Shown piece by piece: positions 16,330-23,540 of a stretch of 64,000 nucleotides of DNA (the first letter of the stretch is position 1; each line of letters starts with the position of its first letter). Position numbers and translations under genes: made by a program. The stretch comes from Sphingobacterium chungjuense (lineage in GTDB: Bacteria; Bacteroidota; Bacteroidia; Sphingobacteriales; Sphingobacteriaceae): assembly GCF_011316935.1 (NCBI RefSeq), contig NZ_WLYS01000006.1, positions 122,164 to 186,163 on the forward strand, in the 5' to 3' direction. The notes under the pieces were generated by a model. The model was not told where the DNA came from, did no database searches, and worked only from the letters and a program-made list of their open reading frames with translations.

Positions 16330-16369
16330 AGGTATGCCATAAAATGCCAGAGCATTTAATGGCATACCT
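16330..16369 (+). promoter_or_regulatory. Long inverted repeat before the ferredoxin reductase gene
   Basis: Arms AGGTATGCCATAAAATGC (16330-16347) and GCATTTAATGGCATACCT (16352-16369) pair over 18 bases with one mismatch around a 4-base loop. It ends 20 bases before the ATG. There is no T run, so it is more likely an operator or mRNA leader hairpin than a terminator. Confidence 0.6.
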
Positions 16370-16389
16370 CCGATATAATATATAAGTAC

Positions 16390-17406
16390 ATGATCAAAAT
16401 GATTATAGAAACTGATATCTGTATTATCGGCGCTGGTCCAGTCGGTTTATTTGCTGTTTTTGAGGCCGGGTTGCTTAAAATGAGATGCCATTTAATTGAT
16501 GCACTTTCCCAAGCAGGAGGGCAATTGACGGAGATATATCCCAAAAAGCCTATTTACGATATACCAGGATATCCAGTAATAACTGCAGAGCAGCTCATAA
16601 AAAACCAATTGGAACAGATAGCCCCATTTAAACCTACGTTTAGTTTAGGTGAACGTGTCGAAGAACTACGAAAGCAGGACAGCGGCAGCTATGAGGTTAT
16701 AGGCTCACTTGGCACCGTCATTAAGTGTCAAGTAGTGGTAATTGCGGGTGGACTGGGGTGTTTTGAGCCTAGATTGCCCGAGGTCAAAAATTTAGACAGG
16801 TATTATCCTAACTATGTTCATTACATGGTTAAAGATCCACATCACTTTAGGGGTAAAAAGATAGTTATTGCTGGTGGAGGAGATTCTGCTATGGATTGGA
16901 CAAACTATTTAGCAGACATTGCCGGTGAAATTACTTTAGTTCATCGAAGCAACACTTTTAGAGGTTCACCAGATTCTGCTTCCAAAATATACGACTTAGA
17001 AAAAAAGGGCATACTTAAATTACTGCTCTCACACCGTCTTGATTCATTAGAAGGCACAGACCAGCTACAAAGATTGAATATGACAGATCACAATAACGAC
17101 CCCGTGTCAGTTGATTGTGATCATTTTATTGCCTTATATGGGTTGAGTCCTAAATTGGGTCCCATAGCTCGGTGGGGCTTAGATTTAAGCATGAATTCTA
17201 TCCTAGTGGATACTAAGGATTACAGCACAAACGTAGAACGCATATATGCTATCGGTGATATCAATTCATATCAAGGGAAACTCAATTTGATCTTGTGTGG
17301 ATATCACGAGGCGGCACTGATGGCTCAAAGTGCCTTTAAGTACGTTTATCCTGATAAAAGATTATCATTCAAGTATACTACAGTAAATGGAATCAATGAA
17401 TTTTAA
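16390..17406 (+). CDS. Ferredoxin-NADP+ reductase, thioredoxin-reductase-like type
   Basis: The 338-residue flavoprotein has the FAD-binding G14-A-G-P-V-G19 motif near the start, AGGQLTEIYPKKPIYDIPG (isoalloxazine contact) and a second Rossmann fold for NADPH at about residue 160 (IVIAGGGDSAMDW). The C-terminal FAD motif IYAIGDIN is also present. The lack of a CxxC redox pair separates it from thioredoxin reductase and places it with type-2 ferredoxin-NADP+ reductases. It should pass electrons between NADPH and the ferredoxin encoded next, whose start codon lies inside its last 20 bases. The final user of the electrons is not encoded here. Confidence 0.85.
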   Translation: MIKMIIETDICIIGAGPVGLFAVFEAGLLKMRCHLIDALSQAGGQLTEIYPKKPIYDIPGYPVITAEQLIKNQLEQIAPFKPTFSLGERVEELRKQDSGSYEVIGSLGTVIKCQVVVIAGGLGCFEPRLPEVKNLDRYYPNYVHYMVKDPHHFRGKKIVIAGGGDSAMDWTNYLADIAGEITLVHRSNTFRGSPDSASKIYDLEKKGILKLLLSHRLDSLEGTDQLQRLNMTDHNNDPVSVDCDHFIALYGLSPKLGPIARWGLDLSMNSILVDTKDYSTNVERIYAIGDINSYQGKLNLILCGYHEAALMAQSAFKYVYPDKRLSFKYTTVNGINEF

Positions 17407-17725
17407 AAATATAAACATTGAAGTTATAGATCGAGATGGATCTTTGAAGAAGTCCTTAATCGAAGTAGATATCGAAGATAATTTAATGGAAATCCTAAAA
17501 GCAGGTAACTATGAAATGAGAGCTACCTGTGGAGGTATGGGATTATGTGCAGATTGTCATTGTGAAATTTTGTCCGGTATGGATCACTTTCCTCCTCCTA
17601 CTGATCAAGAATATGAAACATTAGATACCTTGCCAATAATATTTAACAATAGCAGATTGGCTTGCCAGATTAAAAAGGGTGATTACTTATCCAATACAAA
17701 AATCAGGCTTATAAATCCGTCTTAA
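17387..17725 (+). CDS. 2Fe-2S ferredoxin, adrenodoxin-like spacing
   Basis: The 112-residue protein carries the four ligands C48, C54, C57 and C93 in the pattern CGGMGLCADC...LACQI, that is, Cx5Cx2C plus a distant Cys as in adrenodoxin and Isc ferredoxins. An extra cysteine (C59) follows the third ligand. The start codon overlaps the reductase gene by 20 bases, so the pair is translationally coupled. A decayed second copy of the last two thirds of this gene lies at 18374-18550. The role is electron transfer in the cytoplasm. Confidence 0.88.
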   Translation: MESMNFKNINIEVIDRDGSLKKSLIEVDIEDNLMEILKAGNYEMRATCGGMGLCADCHCEILSGMDHFPPPTDQEYETLDTLPIIFNNSRLACQIKKGDYLSNTKIRLINPS

Positions 17726-17804
17726 AACAGCTACGAATTGTTTCATTGGCTTGTATACGATCATTTGTAAGAACTGTGTCCATTTGGCAATTAGCATTTA
17801 TACT

Positions 17805-17990
17805 ATGAGTAATAAACTAGGTTTCGATTTGGGAATTGCATTCATTGCGCTTCCAATTGGACTAGCATTGTTAAGAGAATTTAATTTTAAAAATTTAGCA
17901 TTTGACAATACCTCTTTAGGAATGCTATACTTCATTGCATTTGTTGTAACAATATATTTTATGTTAAAAAAGAAATCCTCAACGAAGTAG
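17805..17990 (+). CDS. Small membrane protein
   Basis: Started at the ATG at 17805, the 61-residue product has two hydrophobic helices (about 7-24 and 35-54) and a lysine-rich cytoplasmic end (MLKKKSSTK), the plan of a small inner-membrane protein. A longer frame to 17751 adds an unconvincing cysteine-containing N-terminus. A terminator hairpin overlaps its stop codon, showing that transcription of this unit ends here and supporting that it is real. Its family is not recognised. Confidence 0.55.
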   Translation: MSNKLGFDLGIAFIALPIGLALLREFNFKNLAFDNTSLGMLYFIAFVVTIYFMLKKKSSTK

Positions 17991-17997
17991 GATTTCT
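17971..17997 (+). terminator. Hairpin overlapping the stop codon of the small membrane protein gene
   Basis: AGAAATCCT (17971-17979) pairs with AGGATTTCT (17989-17997). It probably ends the unit that began with the SMR or reductase gene. Confidence 0.6.
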
Positions 17998-18080
17998 TCG
18001 ATTGCGAGACAAATGCTCAGACTTACTGTGTGAGTCTTATCTATTTTGTGAATGTAAATTTTCGAGGGCGCTTACAATTC

Positions 18081-18097
18081 GTTCGTTTTGTGAGACA
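18081..18097 (+). repeat. Dispersed direct repeat, copy 3
   Basis: A perfect GTTCGTTTTGTGAGACA, placed after a terminated plus-strand unit and 39 bases before the promoter of a very short transcription unit. Confidence 0.7.
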
Positions 18098-18135
18098 CAT
18101 TAGTTTTGCAGAACACTTGTAACGAAGAATGGCAT

Positions 18136-18217
18136 TAACTTTGCAAATATCTATATAGGTTAATAATTGGTTAGTAAAATAAAACGCCTGAAGTTCCCCA
18201 CTTCAGGCGTTTTTTAT
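18136..18217 (+). ncRNA. Candidate short RNA 1: promoter, 17-nt shared leader and terminator
   Basis: A perfect -7 element TAACTTTG (18136-18143) is followed by GTTAATAATTGGTTAGT (18159-18175) and, after 5 bases, by a strong terminator: AAAACGCCTGAAG (18181-18193) pairs with CTTCAGGCGTTTT (18201-18213) and runs into Ts. The predicted transcript is about 65 nt and has no room for a useful reading frame. The same 17-mer followed by another terminator occurs at 21714. Confidence 0.45.
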
Positions 18218-18306
18218 GCTTTAAATAATTATCTGGTCTTTACTGTAGACTAGTGAACGATCAATAACCAAGTAATTTTAAGCACCACTTATGACTTAAT
18301 CTATAA

Positions 18307-18323
18307 GTTCGTTTTTTGGGACT
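18307..18323 (+). repeat. Dispersed direct repeat, degenerate copy 4
   Basis: GTTCGTTTTTTGGGACT matches the consensus at 13 of 17 positions and has the same orientation. Confidence 0.4.
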
Positions 18324-18373
18324 ATTTATGGATTGCTTAGAAACATCTCACTTTTATAATTTATATAAAAAAG

Positions 18374-18550
18374 TGCCGATTGCCATTTTGAAATTTTGTC
18401 TAGCGTGAGCGACCTTCCACCTCCTACTGATCAAGAGTATGAAACATTGGATAGCTTACCGATGATACTTCCCAATAGTAGGTTAGCTTGCCAAATTTTA
18501 AAGGGTGATTACTGATCCAATATAAAATTAAGGATTATAAATCCATCATA
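18374..18550 (+). pseudogene. Decayed 3' fragment of a ferredoxin gene
   Basis: This stretch matches the ferredoxin gene from base 17551 to its end at DNA level. The readable part gives DCHFEILSSVSDLPPPTDQE, then ETLDSLPMILPNSRLACQI, then KGDY and a premature stop (TGA where the intact gene has TTA). The first two ligand cysteines are missing, one base is inserted near the start, and one cysteine has become phenylalanine. No promoter or start codon precedes it. It is a relic of a tandem duplication or of an earlier copy lost by recombination. Confidence 0.85.
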
Positions 18551-18602
18551 AAAAGTTTTAAAAACCTAAGTTTATATTGGTTTTATGAAACAATAAGTTG
18601 CC

Positions 18603-19128
18603 CTAAACGATATGAGTTGCTTCCGGCGGAATATCAAAACTAAATATGGAGCCTTTGCTCTCTTCACTCTTAACCTAGATCTTGCTGTCGTGGCGACGCA
18701 GGATTTCCTACAAGATATAGACCTATCCCAAATCACGCTATATGCTGACTTTGTTCGTTTTCAACTCGATAGAACTGCTGGAATAATCTTTTTTTATCCG
18801 CTTTGCTGATACCAATACCAGTTCCTTAACAAATACATTCACGCTTCCATCTAGCTTTTTATCACAGAACAGAGTTATTGTTCCTCCCTGCGGAGAGTAC
18901 TCATCGCGTTGCTTACCAGATTTATCAATATATGCCCTATCTTGTCCCAGTCCGCAAAAACCTCAATTGACTCACAATCGATAAGCTGGATAGCATGCTT
19001 CTGTGTTAACAACTTTGTATCTCCCAAGATTTCCTGTATCAGGGCAGCAAGAAGAAATGTTCCTTATTGAGTGGGATCTCGCCTTCATCCATACGAACCA
19101 GATTTAGAAATCGTGTATCATTGAGGTC
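18603..19128 (-). pseudogene. Decayed sensor histidine kinase, C-terminal half
   Basis: On the minus strand the sequence reads, with several frameshifts and stops, as the end of a histidine kinase. RFLNLVRMDEGEIPLNKEHF follows where the dimerisation domain would end, then an N-box-like INLVSNA and SPQGGTITL. The last part reads RRHDSKI, a stop, then VKSEESKGSIFSFDIPPE. The stop replaces the tryptophan of the usual IWV. No intact frame of useful length remains. The sequence is closest in style to the intact PAS kinase at 52056. It lies between the ferredoxin relic and the HxlR gene in a stretch without active genes. Confidence 0.8.
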
Positions 19129-19207
19129 TCATTTTATGACAATTAGGACACATTAACTTTCTATTTTGGATACTGAAAAATGACTTTTTGCAATTATGCA
19201 TTTATCG

Positions 19208-19594
19208 TTAAATATTACATTGCGTCGGGCCATTAATAATTTGGCTATTACTTTTTCCGAGAGCTAAATCTAATACAGACCGATTATCCTCGCCCCACCG
19301 TTCCAAGCTGATGATCAAAGGCAACAAACTATTTCCCAAAGCCGTTAACTTATATTCTACTTTAGGGATTTTAGTACCGAAAGACAATTTCTCTACAAAC
19401 CCATGTTGTACCAATTCATCTAATTGCTTGGTCATCACCCGCCTATCTACAGCCATTGTCTTCTGCAATGCTCCCGGCCTTTTTACATCCTCTGATATGT
19501 AATAAATCAACATTAGCTTCCACTTGCCATTCAACAGTTCCTTGAACACGTGTAAGCCGCACTCCGTTCTAATAGGGATTTTCTTCTTGTACAT
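19208..19594 (-). CDS. HxlR-type transcriptional regulator
   Basis: The 128-residue winged-helix protein has the family layout: an N-terminal cysteine (C12, in RTECGLHVF), GKWKLMLIYYI, the recognition-helix region MAVDRRVMTKQLDEL, and the wing KIPKVEYKLTALG. C12 corresponds to the cysteine that senses quinones or aldehydes in related regulators. It is divergent from an SDR oxidoreductase gene. A perfect 15-bp inverted repeat lies 19 bases before its start codon, and the repeat's spacer is exactly its own -7 promoter element, so it almost certainly represses itself and probably the SDR gene. Confidence 0.88.
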   Translation of the reverse strand: MYKKKIPIRTECGLHVFKELLNGKWKLMLIYYISEDVKRPGALQKTMAVDRRVMTKQLDELVQHGFVEKLSFGTKIPKVEYKLTALGNSLLPLIISLERWGEDNRSVLDLALGKSNSQIINGPTQCNI

Positions 19595-19612
19595 CGCTTG
19601 TCAATCAATTGT

Positions 19613-19650
19613 CATATCAAGTACGCACAAATTTATGCGTACTTGATATG
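19613..19650. promoter_or_regulatory. HxlR operator enclosing the regulator's own -7 element
   Basis: CATATCAAGTACGCA (19613-19627) and TGCGTACTTGATATG (19636-19650) are perfect inverted arms of 15 bases. The 8-base spacer on the minus strand is TAAATTTG, a perfect TAnnTTTG for the hxlR-type gene. For the divergent SDR gene, a -7 element TATTTTTG lies at 19666-19673 and its -33 region falls in the right arm. One bound repressor would therefore block both promoters. Confidence 0.85.
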
Positions 19651-19710
19651 GGGTAAGTAACGAAATATTTTTGTTTCAAATTTATTAAAGAAACAATAAA
19701 AGATTTAAAA

Positions 19711-20451
19711 ATGAATTTCACAGACAAAAATGTAGTAATAACGGGTGGCAGCACAGGAATTGGACTTGCAACTGCAAAAGCATTCATCAATTCGGGGGCA
19801 AACGTCTGGATTACAGGCAGAAGTGTTAATAACTTACAAAAGGCAACTGAAGAAATCGCCAGTCCAAACTTGAAAACGGTTGTTTCTGATACGTCAAATT
19901 TAGCTGGCATTACACTTCTAGAAAAAACAATTGTAGATAGCGGACATACAATTGATGTACTTTTCCTAAATGCCGGAATGTTTGCTTTTTCATCAATTGA
20001 ACAAACAGCAGAAGCAGTTTTTGATGCTCAATTCAATACCAATGTCAAGGGTGCTTACTTTACTTTACAAAAGTTAATTCCACATTTAGTAAACGGATCT
20101 GCTGTATTGTTTAATTCATCAGTAGTAGCAACTGCCACAAATATAGGAGCCAGTGTATATTCAGCCACTAAAGCAGCAGTTAGCAAAATTGCTCAAATTG
20201 CAGCGAACGAATTAGCAGATAGAAAAATCCGTGTCAATATTGTTAGTCCTGGACCAACTTCGACACCAGGTTTTGAGGCTATTCCGGGAGGCGCCGAGGA
20301 AATGGCTGTTGCTGCTACAGCACTACAAAGAATGGGCAACCCTGACGAAATCGCAAAGGCTATATTATTTTTAGCTTCTGATGACGCAAGTTTTGTGACT
20401 GGAGCAGAGCTATTAGTGGATGGGGGCTACATCAACTACGCGCTTAAATAA
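19711..20451 (+). CDS. SDR-family NAD(P)-dependent oxidoreductase controlled by HxlR
   Basis: The 246-residue classical short-chain dehydrogenase has the cofactor motif TGGSTGIG near the start, NAG in LFLNAGMF, the catalytic serine in FNSSVVA, YSATK with Tyr and Lys, and the closing FVTGAELLVDGG. The acidic or basic residue after the second strand (WITGRS) suggests NADPH. Its substrate is unknown, but pairing with an HxlR-type cysteine sensor suggests removal of reactive carbonyls or quinones. It is transcribed from its own promoter that overlaps the shared operator, and is followed by a terminator at 20519. Confidence 0.85.
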   Translation: MNFTDKNVVITGGSTGIGLATAKAFINSGANVWITGRSVNNLQKATEEIASPNLKTVVSDTSNLAGITLLEKTIVDSGHTIDVLFLNAGMFAFSSIEQTAEAVFDAQFNTNVKGAYFTLQKLIPHLVNGSAVLFNSSVVATATNIGASVYSATKAAVSKIAQIAANELADRKIRVNIVSPGPTSTPGFEAIPGGAEEMAVAATALQRMGNPDEIAKAILFLASDDASFVTGAELLVDGGYINYALK

Positions 20452-20518
20452 GTACAGGTATTCATCTAATCTATTATCATTATTCCACATAATTAATGTT
20501 AATAGGGGCATTGTAATA

Positions 20519-20544
20519 AGAAAGCAGCCTTTCGGCTGCTTTCT
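20519..20544. terminator. Hairpin after the SDR gene
   Basis: AGAAAGCAGCC pairs with GGCTGCTTTCT around a 4-base loop, 67 bases after the stop codon. Confidence 0.65.
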
Positions 20545-20561
20545 GTAATTTGTTAATATGG

Positions 20562-20578
20562 GTTCGTTTTTAGAGATA
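20562..20578 (+). repeat. Dispersed direct repeat, degenerate copy 5
   Basis: GTTCGTTTTTAGAGATA keeps the first nine bases of the consensus exactly and the AGA part. It has the same orientation and again stands between two transcription units. Confidence 0.4.
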
Positions 20579-20668
20579 GTTTTTGCTTGATAAAAGATGA
20601 TAGAATTAATAAGTGATCTGTCCACATATTGCCGCTATTCGTTGGACAAATCAACTAAACGGTATATG

Positions 20669-20676
20669 TAACTTTG
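20669..20676 (+). promoter_or_regulatory. -7 promoter element of the SIP-family gene
   Basis: A perfect TAACTTTG lies 16 bases before the TTG start codon, predicting a 5' leader of about ten bases or less. Confidence 0.5.
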
Positions 20677-20692
20677 TATAAAAGCAATCAAG

Positions 20693-21274
20693 TTGGCAAA
20701 TATATTAAAAAAGGTCACTAATGATATAGTTGAAGCGCTATGTTCTTCTGGAAGGGTGTTAGCTATACGTGTTTGGCAACCAGCATACATGTACGAGATA
20801 GATGTTTATATTCCATCTATTAACATGTCTAGTTGGAATACTGTTAAACGTCTAAAATGTAGGGTAGAACTGCTAACTTATAGAGATTATACTCCGGCCA
20901 ATTGGCTGCCCGATAAAAATATATGTACTCTTTATATCGAAGCAGGACATGACGGGCCTGGTAGTCGCTGGGTAAAGAAGCTTAAAATTGGGGACGAAAT
21001 CCTCTTCGGTGCAGCTCACGCCATGAATCCACCGTCACGAAGTGAGAACATATTATGCCTTGGCGATGGTAGTGCCCTAGGTCACTTTATGGCATTAAGT
21101 CAAATAGTCAAGCAAAAAAATATTCAAATAGATACTGCAATTTGTTTGAGTTACAAATTTGATATCCCAATTGCATCTGCCGTTCATCGGTATTCCTTTG
21201 GATGTAAGGGTGAAAAGTGTTGCTCGATTATTTCTGCAACAATTGATAAGTCATCTCCCAAACCGCAAAATTAA
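20693..21274 (+). CDS. Siderophore-interacting protein (SIP) family flavoprotein
   Basis: The 193-residue protein has the SIP/ViuB pattern: RDYTPANW is the FAD-binding RxYT motif, followed by GHDGPGSRWVKKLKIGDE and the NADPH-side segment LCLGDGSALGHF. Such enzymes reduce ferric siderophores or other chelates in the cytoplasm. It is shorter than typical members (about 240-270): the N-terminus before RDYTP is trimmed and the C-terminal block is short. The only in-frame start is TTG at 20693, since a stop codon lies eight codons upstream. It may be a functional short form or slightly truncated. It is a single-gene unit between copies 5 and 6 of the dispersed repeat. Confidence 0.75.
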   Translation: MANILKKVTNDIVEALCSSGRVLAIRVWQPAYMYEIDVYIPSINMSSWNTVKRLKCRVELLTYRDYTPANWLPDKNICTLYIEAGHDGPGSRWVKKLKIGDEILFGAAHAMNPPSRSENILCLGDGSALGHFMALSQIVKQKNIQIDTAICLSYKFDIPIASAVHRYSFGCKGEKCCSIISATIDKSSPKPQN

Positions 21275-21713
21275 GTTTGATATAGATGGTTTTTAAGAAT
21301 AAAAGTGGAAAAGTATCATAAGCTACCAACATTGCTCAAATAAATACATATGGTCACCACTGCGAATTGCTTGATAGATTTTAGATGAAGATTCTGGAAA
21401 AGCAGTTAACAGCATTTTTTAAGCTGATGAGTTTAAGGTTGACTTTTGACACAGCTCACTTTATTAACATCAATTGAATCTATTATTTTTGTCCCAATCA
21501 CTCATTTTTTAGCGGTTTTTAAAATGATTCTAAAATCAACCTGCTACCTGAGTACTTAATATAATCTTATAATTTAGCACTATGGTGCATATACATCAAT
21601 ACACTTATACACTGTTACATCATTCTTACTTGTGAATACATCTTTATACTATAGCGACTTTGTGCCGTGATATTTATATAGATGGTTCTTTTAAAAACGT
21701 ACTTTCGCCATCA
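21275..21713. other. Non-coding stretch after the SIP-family gene
   Basis: No gene or convincing gene remnant is seen. It is A+T-rich with several stops in all frames. A weak -7-like element occurs near 21700 (TACTTTCG), just before candidate short RNA 2. Confidence 0.35.
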
Positions 21714-21772
21714 GTTAATAATTGGTTAGTTAGTAGCCCCTTTACAATCGCTCGATTGTCAGGGGTTTTTTA
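21714..21772 (+). ncRNA. Candidate short RNA 2: shared 17-nt leader and terminator
   Basis: GTTAATAATTGGTTAGT (21714-21730) is identical to the 17-mer at 18159. It is followed by a hairpin (CCCC with ACAATCG pairing to CGATTGT with GGGG, 21737-21765) and a run of Ts. The upstream TACTTTCG at 21700 deviates by one base from the -7 consensus. A copy of the dispersed repeat begins a few bases after the T run. Confidence 0.4.
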
Positions 21773-21777
21773 TTTTC

Positions 21778-21794
21778 GTTCGTTTTGTGAGACA
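21778..21794 (+). repeat. Dispersed direct repeat, copy 6
   Basis: A perfect GTTCGTTTTGTGAGACA directly after a terminator and followed by two strong hairpins before the 3' end of the convergent hydrolase gene. Confidence 0.7.
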
Positions 21795-21859
21795 GCATTG
21801 TCGTGTTATTCGTAGACATATCCAGAATATCATTGATATATCCAGACTATATATTGTAG

Positions 21860-21931
21860 CATTACCAAACTTTATTATTACCACGTTTGGTAATGTTAAT
21901 ATATCTAGAGCTTTAAAGACAGCTCTAGATA
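21860..21931. repeat. Two consecutive perfect inverted repeats
   Basis: CATTACCAAAC (21860-21870) pairs with GTTTGGTAATG (21885-21895), and TATCTAGAGCT (21902-21912) pairs with AGCTCTAGATA (21921-21931). Both have 11-base arms. They lie 45 bases before the 3' end of the minus-strand hydrolase gene, which could use the second as a terminator, but neither has a T run. Confidence 0.6.
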
Positions 21932-21975
21932 ATTTGTGCTTTGGTTCGGCGATTTGCGCAAAGGAATAAAAAGCA

Positions 21976-22968
21976 TTAATTTTCACCAGTAAACTTCAAA
22001 ACTAGCGTTGCCACGATCTCTGGCTGCTCCTCTGCAAGAAAATGGCCGGAATCTTTGACCTGTTCAAACTTTGGTTCCGATATATATCTCGGAAGGGACG
22101 CTTGCAACATCGCCAAGCTTCCAGCGCTTGCAATCGCTAAAGTTGGAGCTTGTATACGATTCATTGCCTTTATATCCTGAATATCTTCAGGAAAGCTCTG
22201 GTACCAAGCATTTGAAGCGCGAATAGCATCTTTGCTTTCATATGCCGCACCGTATACTTTTCTGTCAAAGTCGCTGACATTATCTCGATTAAATAACATC
22301 TTGTCAAATAACCATTCCTGTATCAGATGGAAACGGCCTTCCAGCAAGGTTTCCGGCAGATCCTTGGTCTGGCTAAATGCGACCCACCAAGGATGGACTG
22401 GAAGTCCGACAGGTAGCATCGGAAGCTGGTAAAGATCTTCCTCGGGATGCTGTGTATCCAGAACGATGAGTTTCTGAGTAAGCTGCGGGTAATGTCCAGC
22501 AAAACTAATAGCTACATTTGCCCCTATATCGTGCCCAACTATGGTCACCGTTGGAAATCCCGTGCTTTTGACCAGTGATGCAATATCCCCCGCCATATTT
22601 TTCTTTGTGTATCCCTCTTTGGGTTTACCTGAGGATCCCATACCCCGTATATCGACCGCAATAACCGTATGGTGCTCTGCCAGTATCGGCATGATCTTGT
22701 GATAGCTCCACCATGTCTGTGGCCATCCTGCCAGTAATAATATAGGTGAACCTTTTCCTCCCTGTACGTAATGCAGTTCTGTTCCATTTACCTCTGCATA
22801 ATGGTTCGAAAATCCCGGCAATAAACTTACCAGATATTCATCGCTAAAATCAGTGTTATTCCTTGTCATAGTTTGTATACTTTCTGTTTTTTTGCTTTGT
22901 GCAAAGGTCTGTATCCCAAAGACCAGTGCTAATAATAGTACGGTAGTAAATCTGTGCTTCATATTCAT
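21976..22968 (-). CDS. Exported alpha/beta hydrolase, epoxide hydrolase/dehalogenase-like
   Basis: The product has about 330 residues and a signal peptide (KHRFTTVLLLALVFGIQTFAQ). The nucleophile elbow reads VGHDIGANVA, so the nucleophile is aspartate, not serine; this marks epoxide hydrolases and haloalkane or haloacetate dehalogenases. AGWPQTWWSY is the oxyanion-hole region, DIRGMGSSGKP the following loop, and SGHFLAEEQPE carries the catalytic histidine. Starts at 22977, 22968 and 22962 are all possible; those at 22968 and 22962 keep the signal peptide clean. It follows the TetR gene directly (overlap or a gap of a few bases), so it is probably co-transcribed with and controlled by it. The substrate is unknown. 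Confidence 0.8.
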   Translation of the reverse strand: MNMKHRFTTVLLLALVFGIQTFAQSKKTESIQTMTRNNTDFSDEYLVSLLPGFSNHYAEVNGTELHYVQGGKGSPILLLAGWPQTWWSYHKIMPILAEHHTVIAVDIRGMGSSGKPKEGYTKKNMAGDIASLVKSTGFPTVTIVGHDIGANVAISFAGHYPQLTQKLIVLDTQHPEEDLYQLPMLPVGLPVHPWWVAFSQTKDLPETLLEGRFHLIQEWLFDKMLFNRDNVSDFDRKVYGAAYESKDAIRASNAWYQSFPEDIQDIKAMNRIQAPTLAIASAGSLAMLQASLPRYISEPKFEQVKDSGHFLAEEQPEIVATLVLKFTGEN

Positions 22969-22969
22969 A

Positions 22970-23536
22970 TTATCCATTGTTGATTCCGATACTTCCTTTA
23001 AATGCATTCCATGAGAGGCTTCTGATATCGTTAATGGCCACATCTCCGCTGGACTGTGCAGCAACTGCAATGTCAATCATTCCACCGAAAAGATCATAGA
23101 TCCAAGCCAGGGGCAATTTGGAAGGTATAACGTTATGCTTCTGAAGTTCTGTTATCAGTGCAAACCATTTTTCTTTCACGTTATCGAATCCTGATGCGGT
23201 CGCCTGTTTTTCGACCACCTCTTTATATGCGCTGCGTGCATATAGTTTTTTTACAAAAGAGTATTCGGCACCTACACCCAGCGCTGCATAAAACATGTTT
23301 TCGATCTGCTCTAGGGGGGCCTGGCTACTCTGGTAAGCATCATTCATGGCTACATTGCAAATCTTCATCATTTTTTCCATGCAGCAGTGAACCAATGTAG
23401 TGCGATCCGGAAAATGTCTATGGATGGTTCTTCTCGTTATGCCGATATGGTTTGCTATCTCTTCAATAGTCGCTGCCTCGTTTCTGTTCAAGCAGTTTAT
23501 AGTAGCGTTTATAATTTTTTCTTTCGTGTCGATCAT
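22970..23536 (-). CDS. TetR/AcrR-family transcriptional repressor
   Basis: The 188-residue protein begins with a TetR HTH (ATIEEIANHIGITRRTIHRHFPDRTTLV) and has a helical ligand-binding domain. The start codon lies only 4 bases after a perfect -7 element TACATTTG, so its mRNA is predicted to be leaderless. A 15-bp inverted repeat stands just upstream of that element, where a repressor would cover the -33 region. The hydrolase gene follows without a gap. The arrangement is a self-regulated repressor with the enzyme that probably processes its inducer. Confidence 0.85.
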   Translation of the reverse strand: MIDTKEKIINATINCLNRNEAATIEEIANHIGITRRTIHRHFPDRTTLVHCCMEKMMKICNVAMNDAYQSSQAPLEQIENMFYAALGVGAEYSFVKKLYARSAYKEVVEKQATASGFDNVKEKWFALITELQKHNVIPSKLPLAWIYDLFGGMIDIAVAAQSSGDVAINDIRSLSWNAFKGSIGINNG

Positions 23537-23540
23537 GATG

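Noticed and set aside
18612..18809. A 65-residue plus-strand frame
   Set aside because: It is the antisense of the decayed histidine kinase.
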